From Pseudopithomyces maydicus (taxonomy: Eukaryota; Ascomycota; Dothideomycetes; Pleosporales; Didymosphaeriaceae), in NCBI GenBank assembly GCA_026873275.1, contig JANTUC010000010.1:1116001-1180000 (forward strand): 64,000 nt of DNA, given 5' to 3'. Positions 9,332-22,031 of the stretch are shown here, one piece after another. The translations under genes and the position numbers were made by a program. How positions within the stretch are numbered: the stretch's first letter is position 1; every line of letters starts with the position of its first letter. Below the pieces are notes generated by a model. That model had not been told where the DNA came from. It did no database searches and worked only from the letters and a program-made list of their open reading frames with translations.

Positions 9332-10755
9332 CTAAATCCCGTGAGAAACCCTGGTTGTAATGCCCACCCCCACATCACGTGCTGAATGACTAGTGCCCGT
9401 AATTTGAGAGGGAGTGGCAAGGTTTGCATCCCTGGGGGCCGATTTGTCTGACCTGTCCGAGAGTGATGAGCGATCAGCATGATCCATCTCTTCGGAAACT
9501 ACCCGAACTTCCTGATGTTGCCATATTTTCAATTGAACACCGAATTCTCCATTGATCTGTTCCTGGCTCTCCGAAGGGCTGATATCCACAGCGTAAGGGT
9601 CCTTTGGCTTTCCATCCTTTGTGTCTCTTGTCCTGCTGGTGAGATTCCCATACGTGGATCGAAAATTACTCTGTCTTGTCGCCTTACCCGAATGTGGATT
9701 AGACGACTTGTTTCTAGAGTAAAAGCCACTCACCCCGAAGATGCGCTGAAGTAATGTCCACGTAAGTGGGAGGTTTGCTGCGATGATGGCGGTAGAGACC
9801 TCTCTGATATACCAGTATATCCACTCAGTTCCATACGGAATACCCAGACTGTAGTATTTTGATAAGATTGCAGCTAAAATGGTGAAAATACCAAGAGCAA
9901 ATACACCACAGAGGGTCAATTTACGTTTCAGAGGCAGTTGAGACCCTATTAGTACCGGCATAGGTAGAGCGATGATCATGATATCAGAGGACAGATTGAA
10001 AACGGCATTAGTGATCATGTGGTTTGTTTCTGCAGAGCAATTTACTATTCATACTAGTTAGTTATATTCGTTTGTGGATAATGACTTGAATCCGTACGGT
10101 CTGGAGCAGGGACTTTCCAATAGTTACGGAAAGGGCGACACCAAACAAACCACAATACTTCCATGATAATGAAAGAACCGGCTGTGTAGAACGACACAAA
10201 CTTCACGAAAATGTTGTGCCTCAAGCTCATACTAGTCATGCATGGTTAGCGATGCTGCAATGGTAGCTGTGTTGGCTGCCTTACGTTAAACGAGAATATA
10301 GTATCAGCAGACAACCCTTAACGCTCCATATGACCACCATCTGGAGATGTTCAGTAACTAGCACAAGCTTCGAACCATATTCGCGCTCTTGGATATCTTC
10401 GGGCGTAAGAACTATATCATCGGCAGGGTTTATGAGGTTTGTTGGGGTATAGGTTTGGATATTGATGACAATCAACAACCCTGTGTATACGAACTGCGCC
10501 TCGTTTATCAGGACCATATCTTAATTCGGTAGACATGCACACTTGCCATTAAAAATAACATAAGCCAATCATCGGCCTGCAGAGCCTTGAATGACTTGAA
10601 AAGCATACGTCGGGACACGCTGTTTTCGTTCAGCTTCCACGAATGATAATAGTACCCAACTTCAGGATGCAGACATCAGAGACTTACAATCGCGCAGTGA
10701 CAACTATTAAAGTAAGGCCATACCACGCCCACATCTCAGCAAGGACGCTCGACAT
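9332..10755 (-). CDS. Pth11-like receptor with fungal rhodopsin domain
   Basis: Exons 10755-10688, 10619-10547, 10493-10285, 10231-10098 and 10044-9332 give a 398-residue protein. Intron 2 (10546-10494) starts with GCAAGT and ends GCAG, a GC-AG intron; only this choice joins ADDWLMLFLM to FVYTGLLIVINIQ in frame as the family requires. Other landmarks are YGSKLVLVTEHLQM, KGCLLILYSRLT, VWCRPFRNYW, the NCSAETNHMITNAVFNLSSD segment and DIMIIALPMPVL. Seven membrane segments can be drawn, with a Ser/Thr-rich cytosolic tail of about 130 residues. No N-terminal CFEM domain is present. Pth11-type receptors are known in pathogenic ascomycetes for surface sensing; a role here is inferred by family only. 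The short N-terminus before the first helix suggests the start at 10755 might be preceded by an unrecognised exon. Confidence 0.85.
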
Positions 10756-12534
10756 GGTTCAGAGTAGGTGCCCAGCCACCTGGAGTTGAGAGAGCTCGAA
10801 ACACCTAATTCAAAGTAGGGAGGGATCAACAGAAATAGTCACAAATGAGAAAAGACCGAGCATGAAAAGATCGAAAGGGTTGAAAAGCTTGCGTGGTAAG
10901 CCATTCTATAGGGCGTCTACCTAGAGACACTCTATATAACTGAGTAAATTCATCCATTTCTACCGATCATTCTAGTACAGGAGCGGGCGAAATCCGGTCA
11001 ATTCAAAAATCGGTTAAAGAAAATTGTCTTATGGGCATCATGACAGGGCGCAGGTAGACCAAGCGAAGCGTTATCGCGGGGCTCATACTTTTCTTCGCGA
11101 TACTAATGTTGCTAAATCTCTTGGACCCGGCGCCGCTGCAACCCGGGTCAATGGGTCCGATCGCGCCACATATGCATACTTAGGCCAGGGGAAGCACTGG
11201 GGCCTCAATGCAAACTCTAAAAGATGACATGATGTGATCGCAGAATACACATTGGTTGCAGTGCCACAGCCCTTGATATCTATTTCCAAGCTAAGACATG
11301 CGAATGTATATTGTCAGGCCATTACGGATCGAAGCGAGGTAAGTGGATATTACAGGCCTACATCTTCCTAGGGATGTTCTTCTAGCAAACAGGTGGCTGA
11401 TACAAGATGTGGAAGATTCATCTCTAGATCTACTGGCTCTTCTCAGACACGGATGTGACCTTCATATTTCTCATTAACATGCAGCAGGGAGCAAGGAGAA
11501 TTATCTGCACAATGAGAGTTATTATCGATTTTAAGATATTCCGGCACTTACAGTGCGTATCGATCTCTAGATGGGGTATCCGCGTTACGGATGTCAGGCA
11601 AGTCAGGGGTCTAGCGTATAGTGGCGTCCGCATCGCGTCACATGGTGATCTAGGTTAAGCGAATGGATCCAGATGTCACCCCGAAGTTCGGACCGACAGA
11701 CACCAGTATTCGCGGTGGCCTAAAATGCCTGCTCGTGTTCACATTATTTTTATCGCTATATATGCAAACCCCCATTTATAATAACTATAGCAATAAAGAA
11801 ATTACGAGTATTTGAGTAACCTATGCACAGCATTGCTAGATAGCCTCTAGTGCTCTCATCCGCTAAGTTGTGATACTTTGTTGGAAACCGTGAGTCTTCT
11901 CGTGCAGATTGCATATCTACACTAGTGTATGTGGACTCGACCTAAGCCAAACCTTTCTTAGTAGCACTAGCTTATAGACTTGCCCATGTTAGCATCTGTC
12001 TTCAGTAGAATAGGCGACATTAGGATGGGTTTGCCTACAAGTCTCCCACGCCCTTTCTGTTTCGCATAGATAATTACATATGGAAATGTCTAATACTATT
12101 TCCAGAATGCACGGGTATATTTTCCTAGTACTAGATAATTCAGCAGCTATCGAAATAATATAATTATATAATGCTCTTAACATTACACTGTCGGTTTATT
12201 TAATATAGAAACACAGTTTTGATATAACGTGATAATTTTATCAAGGTTGAGTTTGAAAAGAGAGCTCGTATTGTACGGTTATATGGCATAACACGATAGA
12301 GTCCATAACGTTGCTTCTTGTTACTGGATTCGTCGCGTCTAGTTTACCTTTGGCTGGAGTCGGCATGGCCTGTACAGGTTCTTACGACGTTGATTGCAAA
12401 CCAAAGTCCAAACCGTTAATGGGATCTCGAATGGCAAAATTATATTCCACGAATATTACAATCAACATAACGGCTAACATTCTATTTGGAGTGGGGTCAA
12501 TATTAGAAACATGTAGTTGAAGTGTCTATTTGTG
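10756..12534. other. 1.8 kb with no recognised gene
   Basis: Upstream region of the Pth11-like gene (to about 11000), then mixed sequence that becomes more AT-rich from about 11700. Small open frames (11024-11227 plus, 11455-11658 plus, 11989-12183 minus, 12311-12520 plus) have no familiar motif, no convincing splice extension and no neighbour support. It could be an old, decayed insertion or plain intergenic DNA. Confidence 0.4.
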
Positions 12535-13943
12535 TTAAGGTGAAGGTGTGGGTGCCTTGAAATACTTGCTGCCGATGAACGGCATCTTGGTGACTATTGC
12601 CTTCCTTTTTTTCCCCTGACTACGACCTGGACCTCGGACCCACTCTTATGAAAGCCATCCTGGATATACCCCATAGAAATGTTTTTCTTGGCCGTAGGCG
12701 AGGGACATCCAGAAGTGATGTTGCCGATTTTCTCGCCAGCCTCGTTCACGATGTCTGCGCCTTCACGAGCTGGCGCTCCCTCAACAACTAACCCGACACG
12801 TCTACGCGTAACGCCGCCACCTTCGGACTTTTTCTTGAGCTGGTTCAAGATGACAGAGTCTCCGTGGAAGCCACCCTGTGCGCGGCGATCCTTACCGATG
12901 ATCCACGACAGACCGGCTTCGACAGGCGTGGTGGTATCGTCTAAATCGTGGCCATACAAGCACATGCCAGCTTCGAGACGAAGGGTGTCGCGGGCGCCCA
13001 GACCAGCCAGACGAAGGTCGTCCTTGGCCGAGTCGAGCAGGTATTGAGCCACGGCCTCGGTAGCAGCAGAGGGAATGCTGATCTCGAAACCATCTTCACC
13101 CGTGTATCCGCCTCGGCTGATCAAAACGCCAACATCAGTGCCCTTGATGGTGCCTTGCAGGCACTGGCCAAAATACAGCGTGTCTAGGGCGGCAGCAGAC
13201 TTGTCGCTAAGCACACGCAGCAGGATGGATTGAGCCAAAGGGCCCTGAAGAGCGATCAGGCCCTGGTTTTCACGCAACGACCATTCGACGGGCTGGTCGG
13301 GGTGGGCATTCCTCCACGCGTCGATCTGCTCGGTCAAATAAGCGAGATCCTTCTCCCGGCAACCGGCGTTAGTGACGACGTAGAAGCCTGTGGGGAGACG
13401 GGTGATGACGGTATCGTCGACAATGCCACCCGTTCCGGGGTGGAGTAGCGTCGAGAGAGTGGAATGGTGGTCGGGAAGCGCCGACAGAGACGACGGCGTG
13501 ATGCGCTCGAGGAAGGCGCGAGCGCCGGGGCCGGAGAAGTCGTGTTGCACCCTAGAGGAGCATGAGAGAGAGGAAGGGATCCAGGCAATTGGAGCGACTC
13601 ACATATGCCCGACGTCGAACAGGCTCGCCTTCGTACGGGTCCAGTTGTGTGAGTCGACGATGCTCAGGTCACTGTATTGCACGGGCATCTCGTAGCCGCC
13701 AAACGGCACAAACTTGGCGCCGTGCTTTGCATGGAGCTCGTAGAGTCCTGTCCTACCCAATTGGCCCTGGGGAGCGCTCGACGATGCAAAGCGGACAAAT
13801 CGTGGCGGTGGACAACCGGTGGGCTTGCGGGGACTTGCAAGGCGCATAGCTAAGGCCCTGGCGACTTGCTGAGGCCTTGCCGGCGTCGCTTTGAAGCCGC
13901 CGGCGGCTGATCGCAGCAGCTGGATGGCTCGTCTAGAAGACAT
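12535..13943 (-). CDS. GCV1: Glycine cleavage system T protein (aminomethyltransferase), mitochondrial
   Basis: Exons 13943-13603 and 13551-12535, one 51-bp intron (GTGAGT/CTAG). The first 50 or so residues are rich in Arg, Ala and Ser with no acids, as in a mitochondrial presequence. The catalytic barrel begins with [25 protein letters not shown] and [25 protein letters not shown] is the conserved folate-site region, followed by [22 protein letters not shown] protein transfers the methylene group of glycine to tetrahydrofolate. As read, the frame stops at 12594 after [10 protein letters not shown]. The next-frame continuation encodes a family-typical end ([15 protein letters not shown], stop 12535-12537). 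A run of seven T at 12606-12612 (plus strand) where eight are needed explains the break. A sequencing or assembly error is likeliest; a true truncation of 20 residues is the alternative. Confidence 0.93.
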
Positions 13944-14320
13944 GTTGCGTGGTTGTGCAGTGCGAAGGCAGACCCGCCGGTAGTGGTGGTGGTGATAGCG
14001 GTGACGGTGACGGTGAAGGACGGCTATCAACGGGCCATCTTTAATCCCCCGAGCACGACACTTTCCTTTCCGCTTTGGGTCATGGCATCCGGGTTCAGCA
14101 TGTATCGCAACGGCATGTCCCAAGTGCCCGCGATGCAGGAAAGCGCCCCGGTCCGGCTCACAGGCTGCTGTGCCATTTTGTGCGTCGGCACCCACCACCG
14201 CCCCCGGTGACGACAGCCCGCTACGGCCCGCTGGCGCCCCAAGCTCGTTGCAGCTCATGGCAAGCCCACCAAGCTCACCTCCACACCCACTACACCATCC
14301 ACTTAGCCCCCGCACCGAAT
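13944..14320. promoter_or_regulatory. Divergent GCV1/VMA5 promoter region
   Basis: A 377-bp region shared by two divergent housekeeping genes. It contains a short GGT/GGTGA-type simple repeat at about 13979-14018 (tggtggtggtga, then cggtgacggtgacggtgaa). No clear TATA box is seen, as is common for housekeeping genes. Confidence 0.55.
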
Positions 14321-15598
14321 ATGTCCAAGGACTTAAAGTACTTGCTGGTGTCGCTACCGACGTCGATATCGCCCTCCCATCACCAAGACGAAGCCCTCGA
14401 AGCCCTACGCAGCACCATCGGCACCGACAATGGCCAAACACACCCTTTCACCATACCCAACTTCAAGATCGGCACCCTAGATGCCCTGGTGCAGCAGGCC
14501 GATGACCTGGCCAAGCTCGAGTCGTCGTGCGAGCAGGTCGTGGCCAAGGTAGCTGACAGCCTGCGGAACATCCTCGACGGTGACGAGAACCGCGTGCAGC
14601 AGCACAAGACCATCAACGACAGTGCGTTATGCCGTGTGCGCGGTAATGGCGCGGCTGACACCAAGTAGAACCGGTAGACCAGTACCTGCGAACATTCCAG
14701 TGGAACAAGATCAAGTATCGCCAAGACAAGCCGATCGCCGACCTCATCGACTCGCTGCAGAAGGAAGTGGCCGGCATCGACAACGATATCAAGGCGAAAT
14801 TTTCCCAATATAACACCACAAAAACCAATCTTGCCCAAGCTGAGCGGAAACGGACCGGTAACCTGTCTACAAAATCTCTCACCACCGTCGTGGACCCCCG
14901 TCTCATCATCCAGGACTCTGACTACCTCGATACCCACCTGATCGCCGTTCCCAACATGGGCGTGAAGGATTTCTACAAGAACTATGAAACTCTGAGTGAT
15001 AAGGTCGTTCCCCGCAGCGCTACCGAGGTTGCCAAGGATGAAGAGTTTACGCTTTTCGCCGTCGTGACCTTTAAAAAGACCTCCGCCGACTTCGTACACA
15101 AATGTAGGGAGAAGCGGTGGACGCCGCGCGAATACAAGTACAGGGAGGGAGGTAAAGAAGAGGAGGCTAAAGAGGCGAGTGAATTGGATCAGGAAGTGAA
15201 GAAGCTATGGGGCGAGGCGCTGCGGCTGGGACGGACAGGGTATAGTGAAAGTGCAATGATTTGGGTACATGTACTTGCACTACGTGTCTTCGTCGAAACG
15301 GTGCTTAGGTATGGTCTGCCACTGGATTTTGTTTGCGGTCTGGTTCAGGTATGTCTTCACTGCGTATTGTCAACAGTCGCGTATTGACCTGCTGTAGACC
15401 AATGCAAAAGCTGCGAAAAAGGCGAGAACAAACCTTGATGCTAACTATTCGTACCTTGGTGGCAACGCTTTCAACCGAGACAATAAAGGTCGTCCAAAGA
15501 AAGATGACCAGGCTCTTACCAATGAGATGCAATCGCAAGGGCACTTGGGCGATTCTGAATACTCCCCATACGTGTACTATGAATTTGAGATTGTATAG
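14321..15598 (+). CDS. VMA5: V-type proton ATPase subunit C
   Basis: Exons 14321-14621, 14669-15348 and 15398-15598 with 47- and 49-bp GT-AG introns give 393 residues, essentially the length of yeast Vma5 (392). Family landmarks are the start [48 protein letters not shown], the long coiled region to [29 protein letters not shown] and a C-terminus ending [12 protein letters not shown]. Subunit C clamps the peripheral stalks to the V1 head and is released on reversible disassembly of the pump at vacuolar membranes. The gene is intact although its stop lies only about 50 bp from the AT-rich transposon block. Confidence 0.96.
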
Positions 15599-15649
15599 TG
15601 TGTATTCGGTCTAGAAGCTGTCTATATATATAATTAGTTACTGTCTCAG

Positions 15650-18600
15650 AATGTGAGGACCCAGTCCCCTTTAGGCTAACTTAGGCCCCCTTTAGGCTGC
15701 CTTATATGTGTTTATACGTAAGGACCCCTTATTGGTACATAAAAATTCTATTTTTAGATATTACCTTTTTCTTTAACTTAGTATATTTTTATTAAGTTTT
15801 ACAAATAGCTATATATTATAAGAGATAGTGTTACGGAGCTGGCAGCGCTAAACTAGGATTGAGGTTATATAGTAGGTTATATAACTATTGCCTAGGTAAA
15901 TAATGCTAGTATTTTAGTATATTTTTTATTTCTATACTTACTCTACTTAGTTAGTTCCCTAATCATAAATTCTTATTAAAATATAGAAGTTATAAAATCT
16001 ACTTTTAAAAACTTTTATAATATAATCTATAATTCTTTATTACTTTAGAATAATAGGCATAATAAAATTATATTTCTTATATAATCTTAGTAAGCGCCTA
16101 AAATCTAAAAATTAGAAAGACTTATTAAAATTAATTCTATTTAAATAAAATTTATAAAAGTTAAATTTTATTTAGTATCTATAGCTAAGCTATTAGATAT
16201 TTTAACTAATAATAATATTATATTTACTTTTAAGAGTATCTTCTATTTAAAGATCTAAATATAAAGGACTTTAATAAAGAAGACTTAGCTCTAATTAAAT
16301 GATTTTTTATTATTTTTTTATTTTAGTATATTAAATTAAAAGTACGCGTAGTTGCAGCTAAAACCTAAAAACTTAATATTTTTTTAATATACCTTTAATA
16401 TTTTAGACTATTAAGATAACCCCTTAAGCTATACTAATTTAAAATAAAAAAATAGGTTACTTAAAAAAGTAGTTTCAAAATATACTATCTATTACTTTTA
16501 ATAAAAAAATTTAATAAAGATCTTAATAATCCTCCTACTTTTTTAAAGAAACCTATAACTAATTAAAAGTTATATTACTTTTTTATAATTAACTATTATT
16601 TATTACTTATAAAATAGAAATCTTTAGACACCCCACTATTACTATCTATATAAATAGTTATAATTAACAATAAGAATAGCGTTTATTTAAAATATAAATA
16701 ACTTATACTAGGGCAGCCTAATATAGTTAATATATTAAATAAAATAAATATCTTTACTACTATAATAGATACTAATATATTTATTACTATAATTATAGAT
16801 TATTTTAAAAATTAATTTATAATAACTTTAAAATATTTTTGCTTTTTTAATATAGTATAAAGTAATTTAGATTTTATAAAGTATATTATTAAACTAGTAA
16901 AATAAGCTAAAGTATTAGCTTAGTATAATATTTAAAAAATAATTTTTAATATAATAAAATTTTAGCTGCAAGTTGCGCAGCTTAATAAAAATTAAAAAAT
17001 TATATAGGAAATTCTAATACGTATTTATATAAAGTATAATAATTTAAAAAAACAAGTAATTCTCTTTTAAATAATATTATTTATAGCAGTTTAGAAAAAG
17101 GACTACTATAAAATTATAATTAAAAAAGCGTCTAAAAAAGTAAAAATTTTTATAATATAATTTAAATATCTCTAGAACTTAACTAAATTAATTATAAAAT
17201 CTAAAAAAAGCTTCCTATAATTATAATTTCTCTATATTTATCGCATCTAATTAAGATAACTTTAATAATTCTAATAATTTATTATCTTTATTATTAAAGT
17301 CTTTAATTAATAAAGAAGCTCTACCGCAGCGTATATATAATATAATTCTATTATTAGTAGCTAGTATAACTGCTGTTACTATAGTATTTAAAAAAATTAT
17401 AGTTAAATAATAAATAAAAGGATATAGTAACTTATTATAGAAAAGATAATAAAAATCTAGATATATAAATTAAAAATACTAATATAAAATTTTAATAGTC
17501 TTTTAAGCTCTTTAAAAATTAATAAATTAAAATAAAATATTCTTAATAAGCCTGCGCTAATAAAGTTTAAGTTTATATTCATAATTAGGCTATCTAGTCT
17601 ATAATAAATATATATTACATAAAGGAGGAATTAGATAAAAATTTATAAATTATATTTAATTAGGTAAATAGGCAGTTAGCTATATTAGTTATATTAAATA
17701 TAAAAAAACTCTAATAAAAGGAAATTAAGCTATTTAAAGAGGAATTAGTATATTTTAAAAATATTATAGCCTATATAGGTCTCTTAAATTACTCTTTTAT
17801 ATTTTAGACTATTACAAATTTTAATAATTAAATAAAAGCTTATATAATTAATATAAGTTATAATAAAGAAATCTAAATATAGTTTATCTATTAAATATAA
17901 TAGTCTAAAATTATAAAGGAAGTTATATATAGTAGTTATAAAATTAAAAAAGATAAGAATAAGAAAAAGACTGTAATTAAAAGAGAAGTTATTATTAAAA
18001 GTATTATATTTAAAAACTTATATAATTTTAATAATAACTTTAATTATTAAAGCCTAAAGAAATATTACGCTATAATAAATAAAAAGATTTATATTAAATA
18101 TTTTAATCTTAATTATTAGTTAGGTAAAGGGTAGTCTAATATATATAAAAAAGAGTTCCTAGCTATTATACTTAATAAATAATTATAAATGGCTATTATA
18201 GTTAAAGTAAAAAAATATACTTAGGGAAAGAGTAATTTCTAAAAATAATTATTTTTAGGAATCTTTTCCTGCGTATAATAGAGAAGTTAAATATATTATA
18301 AAAATAAATAGCTGACTAACTCTACTAAATATATTATATTAAATAAATATATAACTATCTCTTATTTTATTTAAGAATATACTCTACGCATCTTATAATA
18401 TTAAAAAAGTTATATAATATTTAGTGCTCCCTTTAAATAAAATATTATAAATTATTTACTAAACTAATTAGCATATAGCTAAGAAATAAAGTTTTTAGTA
18501 TAAATAAAAATACCTTATAGATAGTTAATTAATACTATAGCGCTATTTAATAGTAGATATACTAAAATAATTATTCGTATAGTATTTGCTCGCGACTAAG

Positions 18601-18650
18601 AATTAAAAATATTATTAATTTTAAAATTTATAACCTTATAGCTGGCTAAT
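15650..18650. repeat. Unclassified degraded transposon DNA
   Basis: Strongly RIP-like. A doubled ccccctttaggct-type motif sits at the edge (about 15667-15699). I could not assign reading frames or find a partner repeat in the window, so class and orientation are unknown. Confidence 0.6.
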
Positions 18651-18657
18651 AGGAAAG

Positions 18658-18677
18658 TTTTTTTTTTTTTTTTTTTT
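18658..18677 (+). repeat. T20 homopolymer
   Basis: Twenty consecutive T beside the end of a C-family LTR relic on its minus strand. The matching place in the C copy near 40133 has a short A run, so this is probably an expanded LTR-end A/T tract. Confidence 0.8.
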
Positions 18678-19080
18678 AATAAGAAAGTTGCTTTTTGCAA
18701 CTACTTAGTAATAAGAAAATATACTTTATATACTATATAACTAATAATTAGCTCTTATAATATACTTTTTTATTTATTTTATATAATTATAGCGTGGCTT
18801 AAACGCGCGTTACTATATAATTACTAAAATAATAGAATACTAGAGTATTTAGTTTTATTATTTAATATAGATAGCTATATTGCATAATAATAAATAATAG
18901 GTAATAATAAAGAATAATAATTTAAATAAAGCCTTATAACAGATTACCCTAATAATATTAAATTATAAACTATTTAAATTAATTCTTAGTACTTCTAATT
19001 AAATTTTAAAAGAGTTTATAGTACTAGCTTCTCCTAACGCCTAATATAATTTTTATATATATATTAATTTGTTTACAGCT
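18678..19080 (-). repeat. LTR relic, family C, reversed
   Basis: Reverse complement of about 39729-40133: both share the run ttatattaggcgttaggaga near one end and agttgcaa with aactttcttatta at the other. No second LTR is visible close by, so it is a solo or truncated LTR. Borders are good to about 10 bp. Confidence 0.7.
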
Positions 19081-19795
19081 GTGTATATTATAATATTATA
19101 AATCTTAAAATTTATAATTTTAATTTTTTTATTTAAAATAAAACTATCCTTTATTAGTATACTAACGCCTAGATAGTATAATTTAATTAATTTAAAATAT
19201 ATCTTAATACTAGATAGTAAAATAAGGGCTAAGCTTTAAGTTTATACTAAGAAGCTTAAAATTAATAATAAAATAAATAATAAAACAGCTATAATATTAT
19301 AGTTATTAGTATTAAATACTAAATTTAAGATATTTCTTAAGAGAGGTAAATTAAGCCTAAATTTATTAAGCTTATATTCAAGCTAATTTAAATAAATTTC
19401 TAGGGTATAAATAATTTAAATTATATAGAAGATAAGCTTAGGGTTATAAAAATAATATTAAAAAGTAAAAAATACTAAATAAAAGAGGATATAAAAGTTA
19501 GCGAAAAAATAGTAAAAAAAAGACTAATTTAGGTAATAAAATAAAGGAGATACTAGAGTTTTATAGAAATATAAATTAGTTAGTAAAAATAATAAAGTTT
19601 TATAAGTTCTTTATAAATATAAAATAGCTGTCTATACTAGTTGTATTAAATAGTTATTTATTATATTATTTAATACTAGAGTATTAATAGGTGTCTATTA
19701 AAATAACTTCCTATAAATAAATCTCTTATATATACTTTATAACTAATAGAATAATCGTGTATTATATTAATTATTAGAACTTTCTGGAATCTGTG

Positions 19796-19811
19796 GGTCT
19801 CGATCGAGACC
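19796..19811. repeat. 16-bp perfect palindrome in GC-retaining patch
   Basis: ggtctcgatcgagacc is its own reverse complement and sits in a short patch (about 19778-19818) that kept normal GC content inside RIP-mutated DNA. It contains no CA or TG, so RIP could not have altered it. Confidence 0.7.
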
Positions 19812-20099
19812 GGTAATAGGAAAGTTATAAATATAATTATAAAAATAGCGTCGGTATTTACTATAATTAATAACTATTATAGTAAAGACTAGTATTAGGT
19901 AACTAATATTATTAATTATAACCTTATTTTTAAATAATTATAGCTTAAAAAATATAATCCTATAATTAAATAGAGTAATTAGACTATACTTTTTAATTCT
20001 AATTATTATAAAAAGAATTACTTATAAGACGCGATACCAGTTAGGATATTTTATAATAAATAGAAATATAATAAGGTAGAGTAGTAATTTATAAATTTT

Positions 20100-22031
20100 A
20101 AATAAATTATTATAATATTTATAGAAGAAGTTGCGAAGAAGTTAAAATAATTATTTAAAGATATAATTTAGCTTATACTAGATAATTAAAATTAACTTAT
20201 GAACTTTATTAAAGAGAATAATAAGGAAGTTTACATTATAATAGTATTTAGAAATAAGAATAAAGAGCTTTTTATAATAAAGATTAAATTAATAAATTAT
20301 AAAAAGTTTTATTTAAAATTAAAGCGCCTACCCCCTACTATAGATAAAATATATATATAATTTTCTAAAACGTACTATTACTTAGTAAAATTTTAGAATT
20401 TAAAGAAAGCGGCTAAGTTACCTTTTTACTAATTAAAAGTAGACTATAAAATTTATTTTAAAAAAGGAAGTTAGCTTATAATATAGTATTATCTTAATAT
20501 ATTAAGGGAAGAGATAGTAGCTATTAAAATATATATTAATTTTAAGTTAGTAAAAGGATATATTTACTATAATAACTTATTATTTACCGCTTTTTTATTA
20601 ATCATAAGGAAATTTAGTAGTAATATATCAATATATATAGATTACCACCAGTTAAATAAAATTACTATTAAAGACTATAACGCACTACTTAATTTATATA
20701 AAATTATAATCTAAATAGTAAAAGCTAAGCTATTCTTAAAATTTAATAATATTACCGCGTTTAATAAGATATATATAAAGGAAGTAGATATATATAAAAT
20801 AATATTTTTTATTTAATTTAGCCTATTTAAATATAAAATAATATCCTTTAGGCTGTCTAATGCTTTAAAAACCTTTTAATATTTCATTAATTAATTATTA
20901 TAAAAATTCTTAGATAGATTCTATTTAGCTTATTATAATAATGTTATTATTTATAATGAATTATTAAAAGCGCATTATAATTACTATCTTAAAATTTTTA
21001 ATGAATTAATAGAAGCGGGCTTATATTTAGATATTAATAAATATAAGTTTTTAGTTATTAAAGTAATCTACTTAGGTATAATTCTCTTTATTTAAGGACT
21101 GGTAATAGACCTAGTAAAAATTAAAATAGTAATTAAGTGGCGTATACCTAAAATAGTTAAAAATGTTTAAGCGTTTATTAGATTTACTATTTTTTATTAT
21201 AAATTTATTTATTAGTTCTTAGCTATTATAAGACTTTTAATTTAAATAATTTATAATATTATTAGGCGGATTTACTTTACTAATAAAGCTTAAGAGATAT
21301 TTAAGGTATTAAAGAAGACTTTTACTCATACTTTAGTATTAATTTATTTTAACCTAGACGCTTATATTATTATTAAAATAAATATCTCTAATTAGGTAGT
21401 AGCTAAGATTTTATCTTAATATTAAAATAGTGTACTAAAACTAATAATATTCTTTTTAATAAAAACAAAGCTAGCGGAATTAAACTATTTAATTTTTAAT
21501 AAAGAGTTAATAGCGGTTATTTAAGTATTTAAAAAATAATATTTAGAGGTATTAGGCACTACTAAGCTAGTAGAAGTCTTTTTAAATTATAAGGTATTAA
21601 AATACTTTATAATAATTAAATAATTTAATAGGTATTAAGTAAGATAGGCGGAATTCTTATTAAAGTTTTATTTTATTATTAAATACTAACTAAGTAAGTA
21701 GAATATTAAACCTAATATACTTACTCGCCGAATAGGAGATATATCTTTAAAAATAAATAATAATTAAGTTTAATACTAAAAATAAATCCTTTTTTACCTA
21801 AGCGGTTTAACCTCGCGCCTTATATAATATATAATTTATAAAATAATATAATCTAGTACGTGATATACCTCGCAAAAACTATAATTAAAGGAATAAAATT
21901 AAATATAGTAAGTATATTTAAATAAATTTATTTACTTAGTAAGGAGTTATTTATATTTAATAATTATAATAATTGAACTTCTTCCTCTAGCAATAGTCGC
22001 GATAAGACTAAAAAAGAAGAGAGTTTAAATA
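20100..22031 (+). pseudogene. Gypsy element A: reverse transcriptase and RNase H, part 1
   Basis: Reading through stops, the plus strand shows a Ty3/Gypsy polymerase: LNKITIKDYNALL near 20660, then the catalytic box AYYNNVIIYNE at 20928-20960 (parent AYCDDVIIYSE), KYKFLVIKVIYLGIIL near 21040, an RNase H segment with LAELNYLIFNKELIAVI near 21470-21525, and an NILTRRIGD end. The two catalytic Asp are Asn and Cys is Tyr, all explained by RIP. The frame is cut at 22031 by insertion of B1 and resumes with the integrase at 29163. Upstream DNA (about 19190-20100) is probably the gag/protease part but could not be read confidently. The element's own LTRs were not found. Confidence 0.8.
22027..22031. 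repeat. Target duplication of B1, left (aaata)
   Basis: aaata immediately left of the B1 LTR; the same five bases follow the right LTR at 29158-29162. Confidence 0.8.

Noticed and set aside
11024..11227. 67-residue open frame
   Set aside because: No known motif, no splice extension, no neighbour context.
12311..12520. 69-residue open frame with hydrophobic start
   Set aside because: It looks superficially like a small secreted protein, but the first codon is not ATG, no cleavage-site or cysteine pattern is convincing, and the DNA is AT-drifting.
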